Positions 7,269 to 12,994 are shown, numbered from the stretch's first letter. The stretch: DNA of 14,211 nt from Prevotellaceae bacterium (GCA_031287815.1 JAITSM010000160.1:1-14211), one strand, 5' to 3'. Notes: generated from the sequence alone by a model not told the origin. Program-made: numbers and translations.

Positions 7269-8639
7269 TCAATTCTTAACTTTTAACTCCTCCAGTTTCT
7301 CGTGTACCTGTTTCCGGAGCGCCGCCGGCGCATCCAGTTTCCCTTTGCGCCGCAACCTGCCGAACCGCAGGACGCGCACCCAGCGTTTCCATGCTTTTTC
7401 ATAACAAGGTACAAAGATACTTAAAATCGGTAAACAAACCAGATAACCGGCGGCAAGAATTAACGATTTCGTAAAAATCCATGTCAGGGTAAACGCCAGG
7501 ATACAAGTGAGCGGAAACGTTACCAAAACCCCAAGTATAAGGTCAATCGTGCCGTGCAGCATGTAGTCTTCAATCCGGCGGTTAATCAGTTTGGTCGGAA
7601 TGGTTACCAGCATATTCGACAACCACGCAAAAGCAAATGCCGGCGCAAGCAACAGAAACCCCAAACCGGTTAAAACGGTTTTCCAGCACGGCGGGCGCCG
7701 GTCAAAGTTTTCATCGTTGATGCGTAGCCGCCCGACAGTTTCCGCCAGCGTGGCCGCATCTCTGTAAATCGACTGCACGGTGGCGCTGCCGGCTGCTTTT
7801 AGCGTATTGAGCCACGCAGTGAACTGCCGGTCGGCAAGCAGTTTCTCGGGAAGTTTGCCGGGGTTGTACCCGTATTGTTCCGCATATTTTTTGCCATAAG
7901 TATTCCGCAAATAATCAATCGCGGCATAATTATCCACATCGGCGACATGGAGCATCAGCCCCCTGATTTGTTCCCGCACCAGCTCGTTTACCTGCCGGCA
8001 GGCGGTGCGCGGTTTGGTTTTGTACAGTTCGTAGTAAGGCGCAATGGAAAAAGGCTTGCCGAACTTGATAAGGATATCCTCCCTCCTGCCGAGATAATGC
8101 GAATAATGATTGCAGGAAGGTAATATAAACAGTTCCTTTTCAAAGTTGCATTTTTCCGCCGCCTGGAAAAGCAATACCAGGTAGCCGTATGAGAACTTGC
8201 CCAGCCAGTGTTTATTCTGGTGCCCCGCTTCGGGATAGATAATAACCGTTCCGTCGTTGAGCAATACTTCGCCTGCTTCCCCGAAAGTATAGGTATTATT
8301 AGTAAGGCTGTCCACGCCCTGATGCGACATGCGGAAAGCGGGCAACAGGCCTATCCAGCGGAAAATGCTTCCGAAAACAGGGTAATCGAAAGCATCGGCG
8401 CGGGTGATGGAGTAAATCTTTTGCCCCTTGCGGTTTTTAACCGCCAGCACCAGCCCCAGCGCGTCGTTCAAGCTGTTTTGATGATCCGAAACAATCAGTA
8501 AAGGCCCTTCTGCCGGTACATTCCCGGCGTTTATCGCGTACGTTTTCCGGTAATACACCTTATCGTGATACAATCGCACATAGCTTCTAAATAATCTGTA
8601 TCCCATGCCCAGCCCTGTGCTTTTAGCGTTGCCACTCAT
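7269..8639 (-). CDS. PlsC-like lysophospholipid/glycerol acyltransferase with C-terminal membrane domain
   Basis: This 456-residue protein is the first gene of the operon. The acyltransferase domain carries 'SDHQNSLNDAL' (H53 to D59, an HX5D spacing, as I recall in Bacteroidota homologues, instead of HX4D) and 'IIYPEAGHQNKHW' (136-145) in place of the FPEGTR block. The C-terminal part has hydrophobic segments at about 321-345, 364-388 and 391-411, followed by a very basic tail, so it is membrane-bound. In such clusters it probably attaches the finished acyl chain to a glycerol or lipid anchor; the acceptor is unknown. The C-terminal codons (ELKVKN, stop TGA) fall in sequence resembling the AACTTTT heptamer repeats, so the gene end may have been remodelled by a repeat. 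A good promoter lies 25-56 bp upstream. Confidence 0.9.
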   Translation of the reverse strand: MSGNAKSTGLGMGYRLFRSYVRLYHDKVYYRKTYAINAGNVPAEGPLLIVSDHQNSLNDALGLVLAVKNRKGQKIYSITRADAFDYPVFGSIFRWIGLLPAFRMSHQGVDSLTNNTYTFGEAGEVLLNDGTVIIYPEAGHQNKHWLGKFSYGYLVLLFQAAEKCNFEKELFILPSCNHYSHYLGRREDILIKFGKPFSIAPYYELYKTKPRTACRQVNELVREQIRGLMLHVADVDNYAAIDYLRNTYGKKYAEQYGYNPGKLPEKLLADRQFTAWLNTLKAAGSATVQSIYRDAATLAETVGRLRINDENFDRRPPCWKTVLTGLGFLLLAPAFAFAWLSNMLVTIPTKLINRRIEDYMLHGTIDLILGVLVTFPLTCILAFTLTWIFTKSLILAAGYLVCLPILSIFVPCYEKAWKRWVRVLRFGRLRRKGKLDAPAALRKQVHEKLEELKVKN

Positions 8640-8663
8640 AAATATGATGTTTCAAATAACTTG

Positions 8664-8695
8664 CAAATATACGCAGAAAAGTTTAGAAACAAAAA
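8664..8695 (-). promoter_or_regulatory. Predicted Bacteroidota promoter for the acyltransferase operon
   Basis: On the minus strand, TTTTTG (8690-8695) is separated by 18 bases from TATATTTG (8664-8671), which matches TAnnTTTG exactly. It sits 25 bp upstream of the acyltransferase ATG and would start the whole minus-strand gene set. The call is from the pattern only. Confidence 0.65.
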
Positions 8696-8762
8696 CCTTT
8701 TTGAATCAGGAGTACCGGGTGAAGGGTAAGCAGTGAAGAGTGTAGCTGCCGCCACAGGAGGT

Positions 8763-8834
8763 AAAAACTAAAAGTTAAAAGTTAAGAGTGCTGGCGCCGG
8801 ATGGCTTAACTTTTAACTTTTAACTTTTAACTTA
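8763..8834. repeat. Palindromic 7-bp-period repeat with GGCGCC core, TAAAAGT type
   Basis: The left arm (8763-8786) is built of AAAAGTT units and the right arm (8805-8834) of CTTTTAA units. They flank a core containing CTGGCGCCGG. The element lies just downstream of the 36-residue minus-strand gene. The sequence at 8705-8762 contains further degenerate GTGAAGG-like units. Confidence 0.8.
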
Positions 8835-8836
8835 AA

Positions 8837-8947
8837 TTAGGCAGAGCGCGGGTGTTTAGTCAAAATATCTCTGTTACGGTAGATAACAATACCGCAAGCA
8901 ATGGTACATATAACACCTAAAGAAATTAAATAGTAGATAAGTCCCAT
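8837..8947 (-). CDS. Small single-pass membrane protein, 36 aa, unknown function
   Basis: An ATG at 8945-8947 opens a 36-codon frame ending TAA at 8837-8839. The peptide starts MGLIYYLISLGV, continues with a hydrophobic stretch to about residue 23 (ICTIACGIVIY), and ends with a charged, basic tail (RNRDILTKHPRSA). This is the layout of a single-pass membrane microprotein with the C-terminus inside. It contains two cysteines, C14 and C18, in the membrane segment. I do not recognise a family. Support for a real gene is the near-ideal promoter 24 bp upstream (TTTG, 19 bases, TACCTTTG). There is no strong Shine-Dalgarno. The transposon-like element at 9018 lies just upstream of that promoter. Confidence 0.6.
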   Translation of the reverse strand: MGLIYYLISLGVICTIACGIVIYRNRDILTKHPRSA

Positions 8948-8970
8948 GGTGGTATTTTTTTATTTGGTTC

Positions 8971-9002
8971 CAAAGGTAACAAGTTATATTTAATTCACAA
9001 AA
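8971..9002 (-). promoter_or_regulatory. Predicted Bacteroidota promoter for the 36-aa gene
   Basis: On the minus strand, TTTG (8998-9001) is followed by exactly 19 bases and TACCTTTG (8971-8978). This is a full match to the phylum consensus. The 10-bp target duplication of the neighbouring element starts 6 bp further upstream, so the insertion left the promoter core intact. Confidence 0.75.
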
Positions 9003-9007
9003 TTTAC

Positions 9008-9017
9008 ATAAACATGA
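9008..9017. repeat. Target-site duplication, left copy
   Basis: ATAAACATGA directly abuts the left end (CAGGGT) of the element and is repeated exactly at 9666-9675. Confidence 0.85.
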
Positions 9018-9083
9018 CAGGGTCGACGCATTTAGATTTTGATAAGTTCTAAGAGGGTGTCCTTGCTCCACTTTTTTCAGTTG
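9018..9083 (+). repeat. Left terminal inverted repeat
   Basis: It runs from CAGGGTCGACGCATTTAG through TTGATAAGTTCTAAGAGG to CCACTTTTTTCAGTTG. Apart from two substitutions it is identical to 13866-13931, and it is the inverted partner of 9601-9665. Confidence 0.9.
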
Positions 9084-9148
9084 AAAATGGAAAGTTGAAA
9101 GTTGAAAGTTTTCCGGCGCCAGACCATTTTCAACTTTCAACTTTCAAC
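9080..9148. repeat. Palindromic 7-bp-period repeat with GGCGCC core, GAAAGTT type
   Basis: Left arm units GGAAAGTTGAAAGTTGAAAGTT and right arm CTTTCAACTTTCAAC flank CCGGCGCCAG. It joins directly onto the left terminal repeat of the element, and the same design is present in the second copy at 13930-13987. Confidence 0.85.
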
Positions 9149-9209
9149 CTCCTATCTCCTACATAAAAATATGCTCCTTTTTTTTAAGTTAATATATTGG
9201 TTCCCTATT

Positions 9210-9482
9210 TATTTTGGGCTTCCCCCGTTCTCTCGGGGGCTTCCCAAACTCATTTCGGGGATTCCCGAATTCATTTCGGGGCTTCCCGAACTCATTTCGG
9301 GGCTTCCCGAACTCATTTCGGGGCTTCCCGAATTCATTTCGGGGCTTCCCGAATTCATTTCGGGGCTTCCCGAATTTATTTCGGGGCTTCCCGAATTTAT
9401 TTCGGGGCTTCCCGAATTCATTTCGGGGCTTCCCGAATTCATTTCGGGGCTTCCCGAATTCATTTCGGGGCTTCCCGAATTC
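9210..9482. repeat. Tandem array of 21-bp hairpin units
   Basis: Eleven near-identical 21-bp units start at 9254 and every 21 bp to 9464, preceded by two degenerate 22-bp units (9210-9253). Each contains TTCGGG-GCTT-CCCGAA, a perfect 6-bp stem with a 4-base loop, and a short spacer (TTCAT, CTCAT or TTTAT). Variation is almost confined to the spacer. Because 21 is a multiple of three, five of six frames stay open and encode 7-residue repeats (for example FISGLPE), but nothing points to translation. Confidence 0.95.
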
Positions 9483-9540
9483 CGCCTTACGGCGGCATAA
9501 ACTGCTCAAATTTTAATCCCTTTTTATTTTTCATTGTTTT

Positions 9541-9599
9541 TTAGTCTTTAGTCGTGAGTCGGGAGTCGTGAGTGGCTGGCGCCAGCCAACTTTCAACTT
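9541..9599. repeat. GGCGCC-core repeat with mixed heptamer arms
   Basis: The left arm is made of GTCGTGA/GTCGGGA heptamers (about 9551-9572), the core is TGGCTGGCGCCAGCCA, and the right side continues as AACTTTCAACTTTCAAC. The two arms do not match each other, unlike the copy at 9080-9148, so this one may be a hybrid. It joins directly to the right terminal repeat. Confidence 0.7.
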
Positions 9600-9600
9600 T

Positions 9601-9665
9601 CAACTAAAAAAGTGGAGCAAAGACTTCCTCTTAGAACTTATCAAAATCTAAATGCGTTGACCCTG
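9601..9665 (-). repeat. Right terminal inverted repeat
   Basis: It is the reverse complement of the left end, running CAACTAAAAAAGTGGAGC to GCGTTGACCCTG. It is followed at once by the right copy of the 10-bp target duplication. Confidence 0.9.
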
Positions 9666-9675
9666 ATAAACATGA
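9666..9675. repeat. Target-site duplication, right copy
   Basis: ATAAACATGA, identical to 9008-9017. The bases beyond each copy do not match, so the duplication is exactly 10 bp. Confidence 0.85.
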
Positions 9676-9755
9676 TGCAGTGTATCCGCTAATGTGACCC
9701 CGCTTATGCGGATAAGTTACCTCACTTATCCGCCGGCATGATGCCATGTATCCGC
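9671..9755. repeat. Direct repeats around a 9-bp-stem hairpin
   Basis: CATGATGC-NN-TGTATCCGC occurs at 9671-9689 and 9737-9755, 66 bp apart. Between them GCGGATAAG and CTTATCCGC form a 9-bp stem with an 8-base loop (about 9708-9733). No T-run follows, so it is not an obvious terminator. The remainder, to 9856, shows nothing else I can name. The fragment ATGCGGATA recurs at about 14149, beside the second hairpin array. Confidence 0.6.
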
Positions 9756-9856
9756 CGATAAAGCAGTTATTTTTTCAGTCCGTTCAGTATAATCGTTTGG
9801 GCGTTTTGGACAAAAAATGATGTGAAGCTTAGATAGGAGATACGTTCCGGTATTGA

Positions 9857-11098
9857 TTAGTTGTCACGCACGCATCGGACAAGATTACCATACATGATTT
9901 CACGTCGACTTTGCAGGTCATAAAAGTGCGGCGTGTTTTCAAATGTGATATTCACTATCACGCGTCTCATACCGGTTTTCCCTACACCTAGTATTCCGGT
10001 GTCGTACGTGTTCAGCCAGAACGCCCCGTATTCATTTACACCTTCTAGCGTATTCGACATGTTAACGCTCCCACTATAACTTAATTTCAATAGATTCGTC
10101 AATAGGTCTGAGTTATTTTTGTTCCAAGCATATACTGGAATATTCAAAATTCTAGCTATTTTCATTGCATCCAATAGGGATGGCAATCGCCAAGGTGGTG
10201 GACATAGTTGTGAGGCATAGCGCACAGCTGCACATCCGGAATAAAAGTTACCGGCATAATTCGGATTATTTCTACAATCGGCATAAGAACTACCTTCCGT
10301 GCCGCCATCATAATTTGTTTTTTGACAACCGGTAGCCGTTACTGGGCGAGACCAGATTTGCGAGACGCCATTGCCCACTATCGTAATTTCCGTTCCGGCA
10401 GTGAAGTTAACAGTGCCTAAGTTTAAAGTGTTGTTGGTACAGCCCATGGAAGCCGGTGTTACACAAATGCCGTTCGCATTTTCTACCAAACCTGCTATGC
10501 AGCCCATTTCATTTGTCGTTTCGTTGAGAGCCGCAGGAAAGAGCCCGGGCGCGCCGGTGGCGTCGGTAAAGGAACTAATCGTACCGCTATATGTTGTCTG
10601 GCTCGCGGGAAGGGTAGTCCCATTAATGACAAACGGCGGCGAGCCGTGCAAGGTATAATTATTGTTGCCCTGAATAACCACATTGGGCGGGTAGTCGCTA
10701 CCGTAAGCGCACCAGTTGAATTGCGTAACGCCGGTAGCCAGCGTGAGCGAAAGAGTAACGGTGGCGCTGTAATTGCCGTCCACGCCGTTCAGCCAAAAAC
10801 CTTCGTTGTTTCCGGCGACAAGCGTTGCTATGCTTTCCGGTGATGAATTGACGACCGGCGTTACAGTAACTGTGGCACGCGTCCAGTTTCCCGCCGGTGC
10901 ATTGTCTTGTACTTTGCGGTAATCGACGAACACCCATACTTTGGTATTATGCCGATAGGTGCGTGCGCCTGTCCATTCAACTTTGAACTTAATCACCGGC
11001 GAGGTAGTGTAGGTTGCGCTAATGGGTGTGATTTGCATATTTTGCGCGCCTGCAGCAACGCTTGCAAGCATTGTCAAAAGAAAGAAAATTTTTTTCAT
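9857..11098 (-). CDS. Secreted/surface protein with FISUMP-like C-terminal domain
   Basis: This 413-residue protein has a clear signal peptide (MKKIFFLLTMLASVAAGA, predicted cleavage before Q19), so it is exported. Residues about 20-160 look like beta-rich, Ig-like sequence ('VEWTGARTYRHNTKVWVFVDYR', 'GVTQFNWCAYGSDYPPN'). The C-terminal half contains 'IWSRPVTATGCQKTNYDGG', 'ADCRNNPNYAGNFYSGCAAVRYASQLCPPPWRLPS' and ends 'YGNLVRCVRDN'. Cysteine-rich segments with CPPPWRLPS and a terminal VRCVRDN resemble the Fibrobacter-type paralogous (FISUMP) domain, which also occurs in large paralogous sets in some Bacteroidales. The function is unknown; a surface adhesin or binding role is a guess. No type IX sorting domain is evident. 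It stands alone, divergent from infC. Confidence 0.8.
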   Translation of the reverse strand: MKKIFFLLTMLASVAAGAQNMQITPISATYTTSPVIKFKVEWTGARTYRHNTKVWVFVDYRKVQDNAPAGNWTRATVTVTPVVNSSPESIATLVAGNNEGFWLNGVDGNYSATVTLSLTLATGVTQFNWCAYGSDYPPNVVIQGNNNYTLHGSPPFVINGTTLPASQTTYSGTISSFTDATGAPGLFPAALNETTNEMGCIAGLVENANGICVTPASMGCTNNTLNLGTVNFTAGTEITIVGNGVSQIWSRPVTATGCQKTNYDGGTEGSSYADCRNNPNYAGNFYSGCAAVRYASQLCPPPWRLPSLLDAMKIARILNIPVYAWNKNNSDLLTNLLKLSYSGSVNMSNTLEGVNEYGAFWLNTYDTGILGVGKTGMRRVIVNITFENTPHFYDLQSRREIMYGNLVRCVRDN

Positions 11099-11321
11099 AC
11101 TGTTATTATTTAAGGTTTATAGTTTCATGTTTAAGGTTTATCGGTCTTTTGTCTCTTGTCTATGTTCTCTTTCCGCAACTTCGGGGCTGTTTTGCAAACA
11201 CAAACTTTTTCTACTAAAAACAACCCCTCGCTGCGAATGTTTATTCACTGCCATTTTGTTCAGATTTCTATTTTTCTATACTATAATGAAGGATAAAAAA
11301 ATGAAACGTGAATAAAACTTA
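11099..11321. other. Intergenic stretch with loose 7-bp periodicity
   Basis: Upstream of the secreted-protein gene, 11110-11170 contains degenerate heptamers (GGTTTAT, TGTTTAA, GGTTTAT, then TTGTCTC, TTGTCTA). I found no convincing promoter for the minus-strand gene and no small ORF worth calling. Confidence 0.4.
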
Positions 11322-11437
11322 CAACACTTGAGGTACTGCAATACCCGATAAATAAATAAGTAAAAGTTCACGTTTCTCTTGTGAATTTTTTACTTTTATT
11401 CTTATTTATCATGAAAGTTTGCAGTTTCCAAGTATTG
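11322..11437. repeat. Long imperfect palindrome, about 115 bp
   Basis: The left arm (from CAACACTTGAGGTACTGCA through GATAAATAAATAAGTAAAAG to TTCAC at 11370) pairs with the right arm (GTGAATTTTTTACTTTTATT, CTTATTTATC, then TTTGCAGTTTCCAAGTATTG). The pairing has several mismatches and small indels around a short loop (GTTTCTCTT). It could be a MITE-like remnant or a strong RNA hairpin. It lies between divergent genes, upstream of the infC promoter. Confidence 0.65.
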
Positions 11438-11525
11438 AATAAAAGCACCCAAAATGTTAAAGAGCGTATTTCGCTGCAAATATATTACTTTATTTTTTAT
11501 CTGCAAATTTTTTTTGCGTTTAAAT

Positions 11526-11556
11526 TTTGCCATATCCGAAAAAAATTGTACTTTCG
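11526..11556 (+). promoter_or_regulatory. Predicted promoter of the infC-rpmI-rplT operon
   Basis: TTTG (11526-11529), 19 bases, then TACTTTCG (11549-11556), one mismatch from TAnnTTTG, followed by CACC. This form is common at ribosomal-protein operons of the phylum. Transcription would begin near 11563, leaving an untranslated leader of about 30 bases before the infC start. Confidence 0.7.
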
Positions 11557-11578
11557 CACCCTGTAAAATAGTAAAAAT

Positions 11579-11584
11579 AGGAGG
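11579..11584 (+). promoter_or_regulatory. Strong Shine-Dalgarno of infC
   Basis: AGGAGG lies 8 bases before the ATC at 11593. Such a strong site is unusual in this phylum and in this window, and it decides the start: no ATG, GTG or TTG in the frame is near it. Confidence 0.75.
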
Positions 11585-11592
11585 AAAAAACT

Positions 11593-12201
11593 ATCGCAAC
11601 ACCGTACAGACCGCGTCCGACGTATACGCCGGGATCCCGCCCGGCAAACAGGCCAAGGCCGGACAACAGAAGAAGAGAACAGGCGCCGGAGCATCGCGTA
11701 AACCAAGATATTCGCGTCCGCGAAGTCCGGCTGGTAGGTGAGAATATCCCCAATCATCAAGGCGTATTTTCCATTGCAGATGCGTTGCGCATGGCACAGG
11801 ACATGGAGTTGGACTTGGTGGAAATATCTCCGAATGCCGAACCGCCGGTATGTAAAATTATCGATTACCAAAAGTACCTTTACCTGCAACGCAAGAAAGC
11901 GAAAGAGATGAAGGCCAACGCGGCTAAAATAGTTATCAAGGAAGTGCGGTTTGGCCCGAATACCGACGAACACGATTACCAGTTCAAACTGAAACATGCG
12001 CAAAGTTTTTTGCAGGAAGGCGCAAAAGTCAAGTCCTACGTGTTTTTTAAAGGCCGGACGATTATGCGTCCGGAACAGGGCGAAAAACTATTACTGCGGT
12101 TTGCCGTAGATCTGGAAGAGTACGGGAAAGCCGAACAGCTGCCGAAGCTGGAAGGAAAACGAATGATTATGATGATCGCGCCACTGGCGAAGAAAAAGTA
12201 G
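11593..12201 (+). CDS. infC: Translation initiation factor IF-3, apparent AUC start
   Basis: The protein is 202 residues if translation starts at ATC 11593. IF-3 binds the 30S subunit and proofreads start-codon and initiator-tRNA pairing. A basic, Pro/Arg-rich extension (about 1-31) precedes the N-terminal domain ('EHRVNQDIRVREVRLVGEN', from 33; 'ALRMAQDMELDLVEISPNAEPPVCKIIDYQKYLY'). The C-terminal domain follows ('KEVRFGPNTDEHDYQFKLKHAQSFL', 'GAKVKSYVFFKGR', 'LEGKRMIMMIAPLAKKK'). The frame is open upstream to a TAG at 11578-11580 and has no ATG/GTG/TTG before TTG 11785. Starting there would delete most of the N-terminal domain. AUU/AUC/AUA starts on infC are known in other bacteria and let IF-3 repress its own translation. 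It leads the operon with rpmI and rplT; thrS, often upstream, is absent here. Confidence 0.93.
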   Translation: MATPYRPRPTYTPGSRPANRPRPDNRRREQAPEHRVNQDIRVREVRLVGENIPNHQGVFSIADALRMAQDMELDLVEISPNAEPPVCKIIDYQKYLYLQRKKAKEMKANAAKIVIKEVRFGPNTDEHDYQFKLKHAQSFLQEGAKVKSYVFFKGRTIMRPEQGEKLLLRFAVDLEEYGKAEQLPKLEGKRMIMMIAPLAKKK

Positions 12202-12295
12202 GCAGTTTTCAGTAGACAGTAGCAGTAAACAGTAGGCAGTAGCGTCGATAGACAATAAATAGTTAAATAGTAAATAACCAATAAAAATTAAAAAG
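12202..12295. repeat. Degenerate CAGTAGN heptamers between infC and rpmI
   Basis: About 12205-12242 holds CAGTAGA, CAGTAG, CAGTAAA, CAGTAGG and CAGTAG in tandem. These are the same heptamer as at 244-270. The rest of the 94-bp spacer is AT-rich. The repeat starts within a few bases of the infC stop codon and lies inside an operon that would be co-transcribed. Confidence 0.65.
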
Positions 12296-12490
12296 ATGCC
12301 AAAAATTAAAACGAACTCCGGTGCAAAGAAGCGTTTTACGCTCACCGGCTCGGGAAAAGTAAAGCGTAAACATGCTTACAAAAGTCATATCCTGACGAAA
12401 AAAACAACCAAGCAAAAACGTAATTTAAGCCATACGGCGGTAGTATCTCCGGCGGATGAAAAGCGCATTAAGGAATTACTCGCCGTCTAA
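12296..12490 (+). CDS. rpmI: 50S ribosomal protein L35
   Basis: This 64-residue, strongly basic protein has the L35 signature: 'MPKIKTNSGAKKRFTLTGSGKVKRKHAYKSHILTKKTTKQKRNL', the usual family length. It is part of the large ribosomal subunit. It sits in the conserved infC-rpmI-rplT order. The spacer before it (94 bp) is enlarged by heptamer repeats. The ATG at 12296-12298 is preceded by AAAAAG. Confidence 0.97.
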   Translation: MPKIKTNSGAKKRFTLTGSGKVKRKHAYKSHILTKKTTKQKRNLSHTAVVSPADEKRIKELLAV

Positions 12491-12506
12491 CATTTTTTAT
12501 TAACCT

Positions 12507-12549
12507 GAATGCCCAGCTGAAAGAGTCCTTCACGGGAACGCTGGCATTC
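12507..12549 (+). promoter_or_regulatory. Hairpin between rpmI and rplT, possible L20 control site
   Basis: GAATGCCCAGC (12507-12517) pairs with GCTGGCATTC (12540-12549) with one bulged base, and the 5' strand lies 49 bases before the rplT start. L20 represses its own operon by binding mRNA structures in E. coli and Bacillus, so a control role is conceivable. Nothing in the sequence proves it. Confidence 0.35.
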
Positions 12550-12565
12550 GCAAAACAAACAAATT

Positions 12566-12910
12566 ATGCCTCGTTCAACGAATGCGGTGGCGTCGAAAGC
12601 CCGCCGCAAAAAAATTCTCAAACTTACCAAAGGTAATTTTTTGGCGCGCGCCAATGTGTGGACGGTCGCCAAAAACACGTACGAAAAAGGGTTAACCTAT
12701 GCGTACCGCGACCGCAAAGTGAAAAAACGGCTATTCCGCTCGCTGTGGATTCAGCGTATCAATGCCGCCTGCCGTCAGCACGGCCTGACTTACTCGGAAT
12801 TTATGGGTAAGGCGGCCGCCGGCCATCTCGGATTAAACCGCAAGGCGCTTGCCGACCTCGCGATGAATCATCCGCAGGCCTTTGAAGCAGTCGTAAAATC
12901 GCTGAAATAA
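12566..12910 (+). CDS. rplT: 50S ribosomal protein L20
   Basis: This 114-residue protein matches L20 along its length: 'MPRSTNAVASKARRKKILKLTKGNFLARANVWTVAKNTYEKGLTYAYRDRKVKKRLFRSLWIQRINAACRQHGLTYSEFM'. The N-terminal basic extension threads into 23S rRNA during early 50S assembly. It is the last gene of the operon, 75 bp after rpmI, and is followed 18 bp later by a strong terminator. Confidence 0.97.
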   Translation: MPRSTNAVASKARRKKILKLTKGNFLARANVWTVAKNTYEKGLTYAYRDRKVKKRLFRSLWIQRINAACRQHGLTYSEFMGKAAAGHLGLNRKALADLAMNHPQAFEAVVKSLK

Positions 12911-12928
12911 CACCGCTTGGGATAATGA

Positions 12929-12967
12929 AAAAGAGCGGCTGCCGGGCTTTCCTGCAGCCGCTCTTTT
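12929..12967 (+). terminator. Rho-independent terminator of the infC-rpmI-rplT operon
   Basis: AAAAGAGCGGCTGC (12929-12942) and GCAGCCGCTCTTTT (12954-12967) form a perfect 14-bp stem around an 11-base loop, with the T-rich end merging into TTATTCTTTTC. It ends 27 bp before the next gene. Confidence 0.92.
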
Positions 12968-12994
12968 ATTCTTTTCAATGAAAACAGGTAAATC

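Larger units (their letters stand above)
9018..9665. mobile_element. Non-autonomous transposon-like element with terminal inverted repeats and internal hairpin array
   Basis: This 648-bp element begins CAGGGTCGACGC and ends GCGTTGACCCTG. Its terminal inverted repeats are about 65 bp (9018-9083 and 9601-9665), with 4 substitutions and one single-base indel between them. It is flanked by a perfect 10-bp duplication (ATAAACATGA), which indicates insertion by transposition. Inside, in order, are a palindromic GAAAGTT repeat with a GGCGCC core, an AT-rich stretch, an array of 21-bp hairpins (9210-9482), a short hairpin (CCGCCTTACGGCGG), and a second GGCGCC palindrome. There is no transposase or other convincing gene. 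A second copy with the same left end starts at 13866. The parent transposase family is not identifiable from the sequence; a 10-bp duplication occurs in the IS4 range but is not diagnostic. Confidence 0.85.

Noticed and set aside
8874..9140. 88-codon minus-strand ORF overlapping the element's left end
   Set aside because: It runs through the terminal repeat and heptamer arm and then over the promoter and the 36-residue gene in another frame. It has no protein-like features.
9210..9482. CRISPR array
   Set aside because: Units are contiguous 21-bp repeats with 5-base spacers of nearly constant sequence. There are no unique spacers and no cas genes.
9102..9544. Repeat proteins (FISGLPE, FRGFPNS, NEFGKPR and similar) encoded by the hairpin array
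   Set aside because: Five of six frames are open only because the unit is 21 bp. There is no start signal, signal peptide or coding bias, and the array lies inside a non-coding mobile element.
9018..9665. Naming the element after a known IS family
   Set aside because: The end sequence and 10-bp duplication alone do not identify a family, and no transposase is present to classify.
11497..12003. 168-codon minus-strand ORF opposite infC
   Set aside because: Antisense shadow of infC and its promoter region.
11785..12201. infC beginning at TTG 11785
   Set aside because: This would remove about 64 residues, including most of the conserved IF-3 N-terminal domain, which is intact upstream in the same frame behind a strong Shine-Dalgarno.
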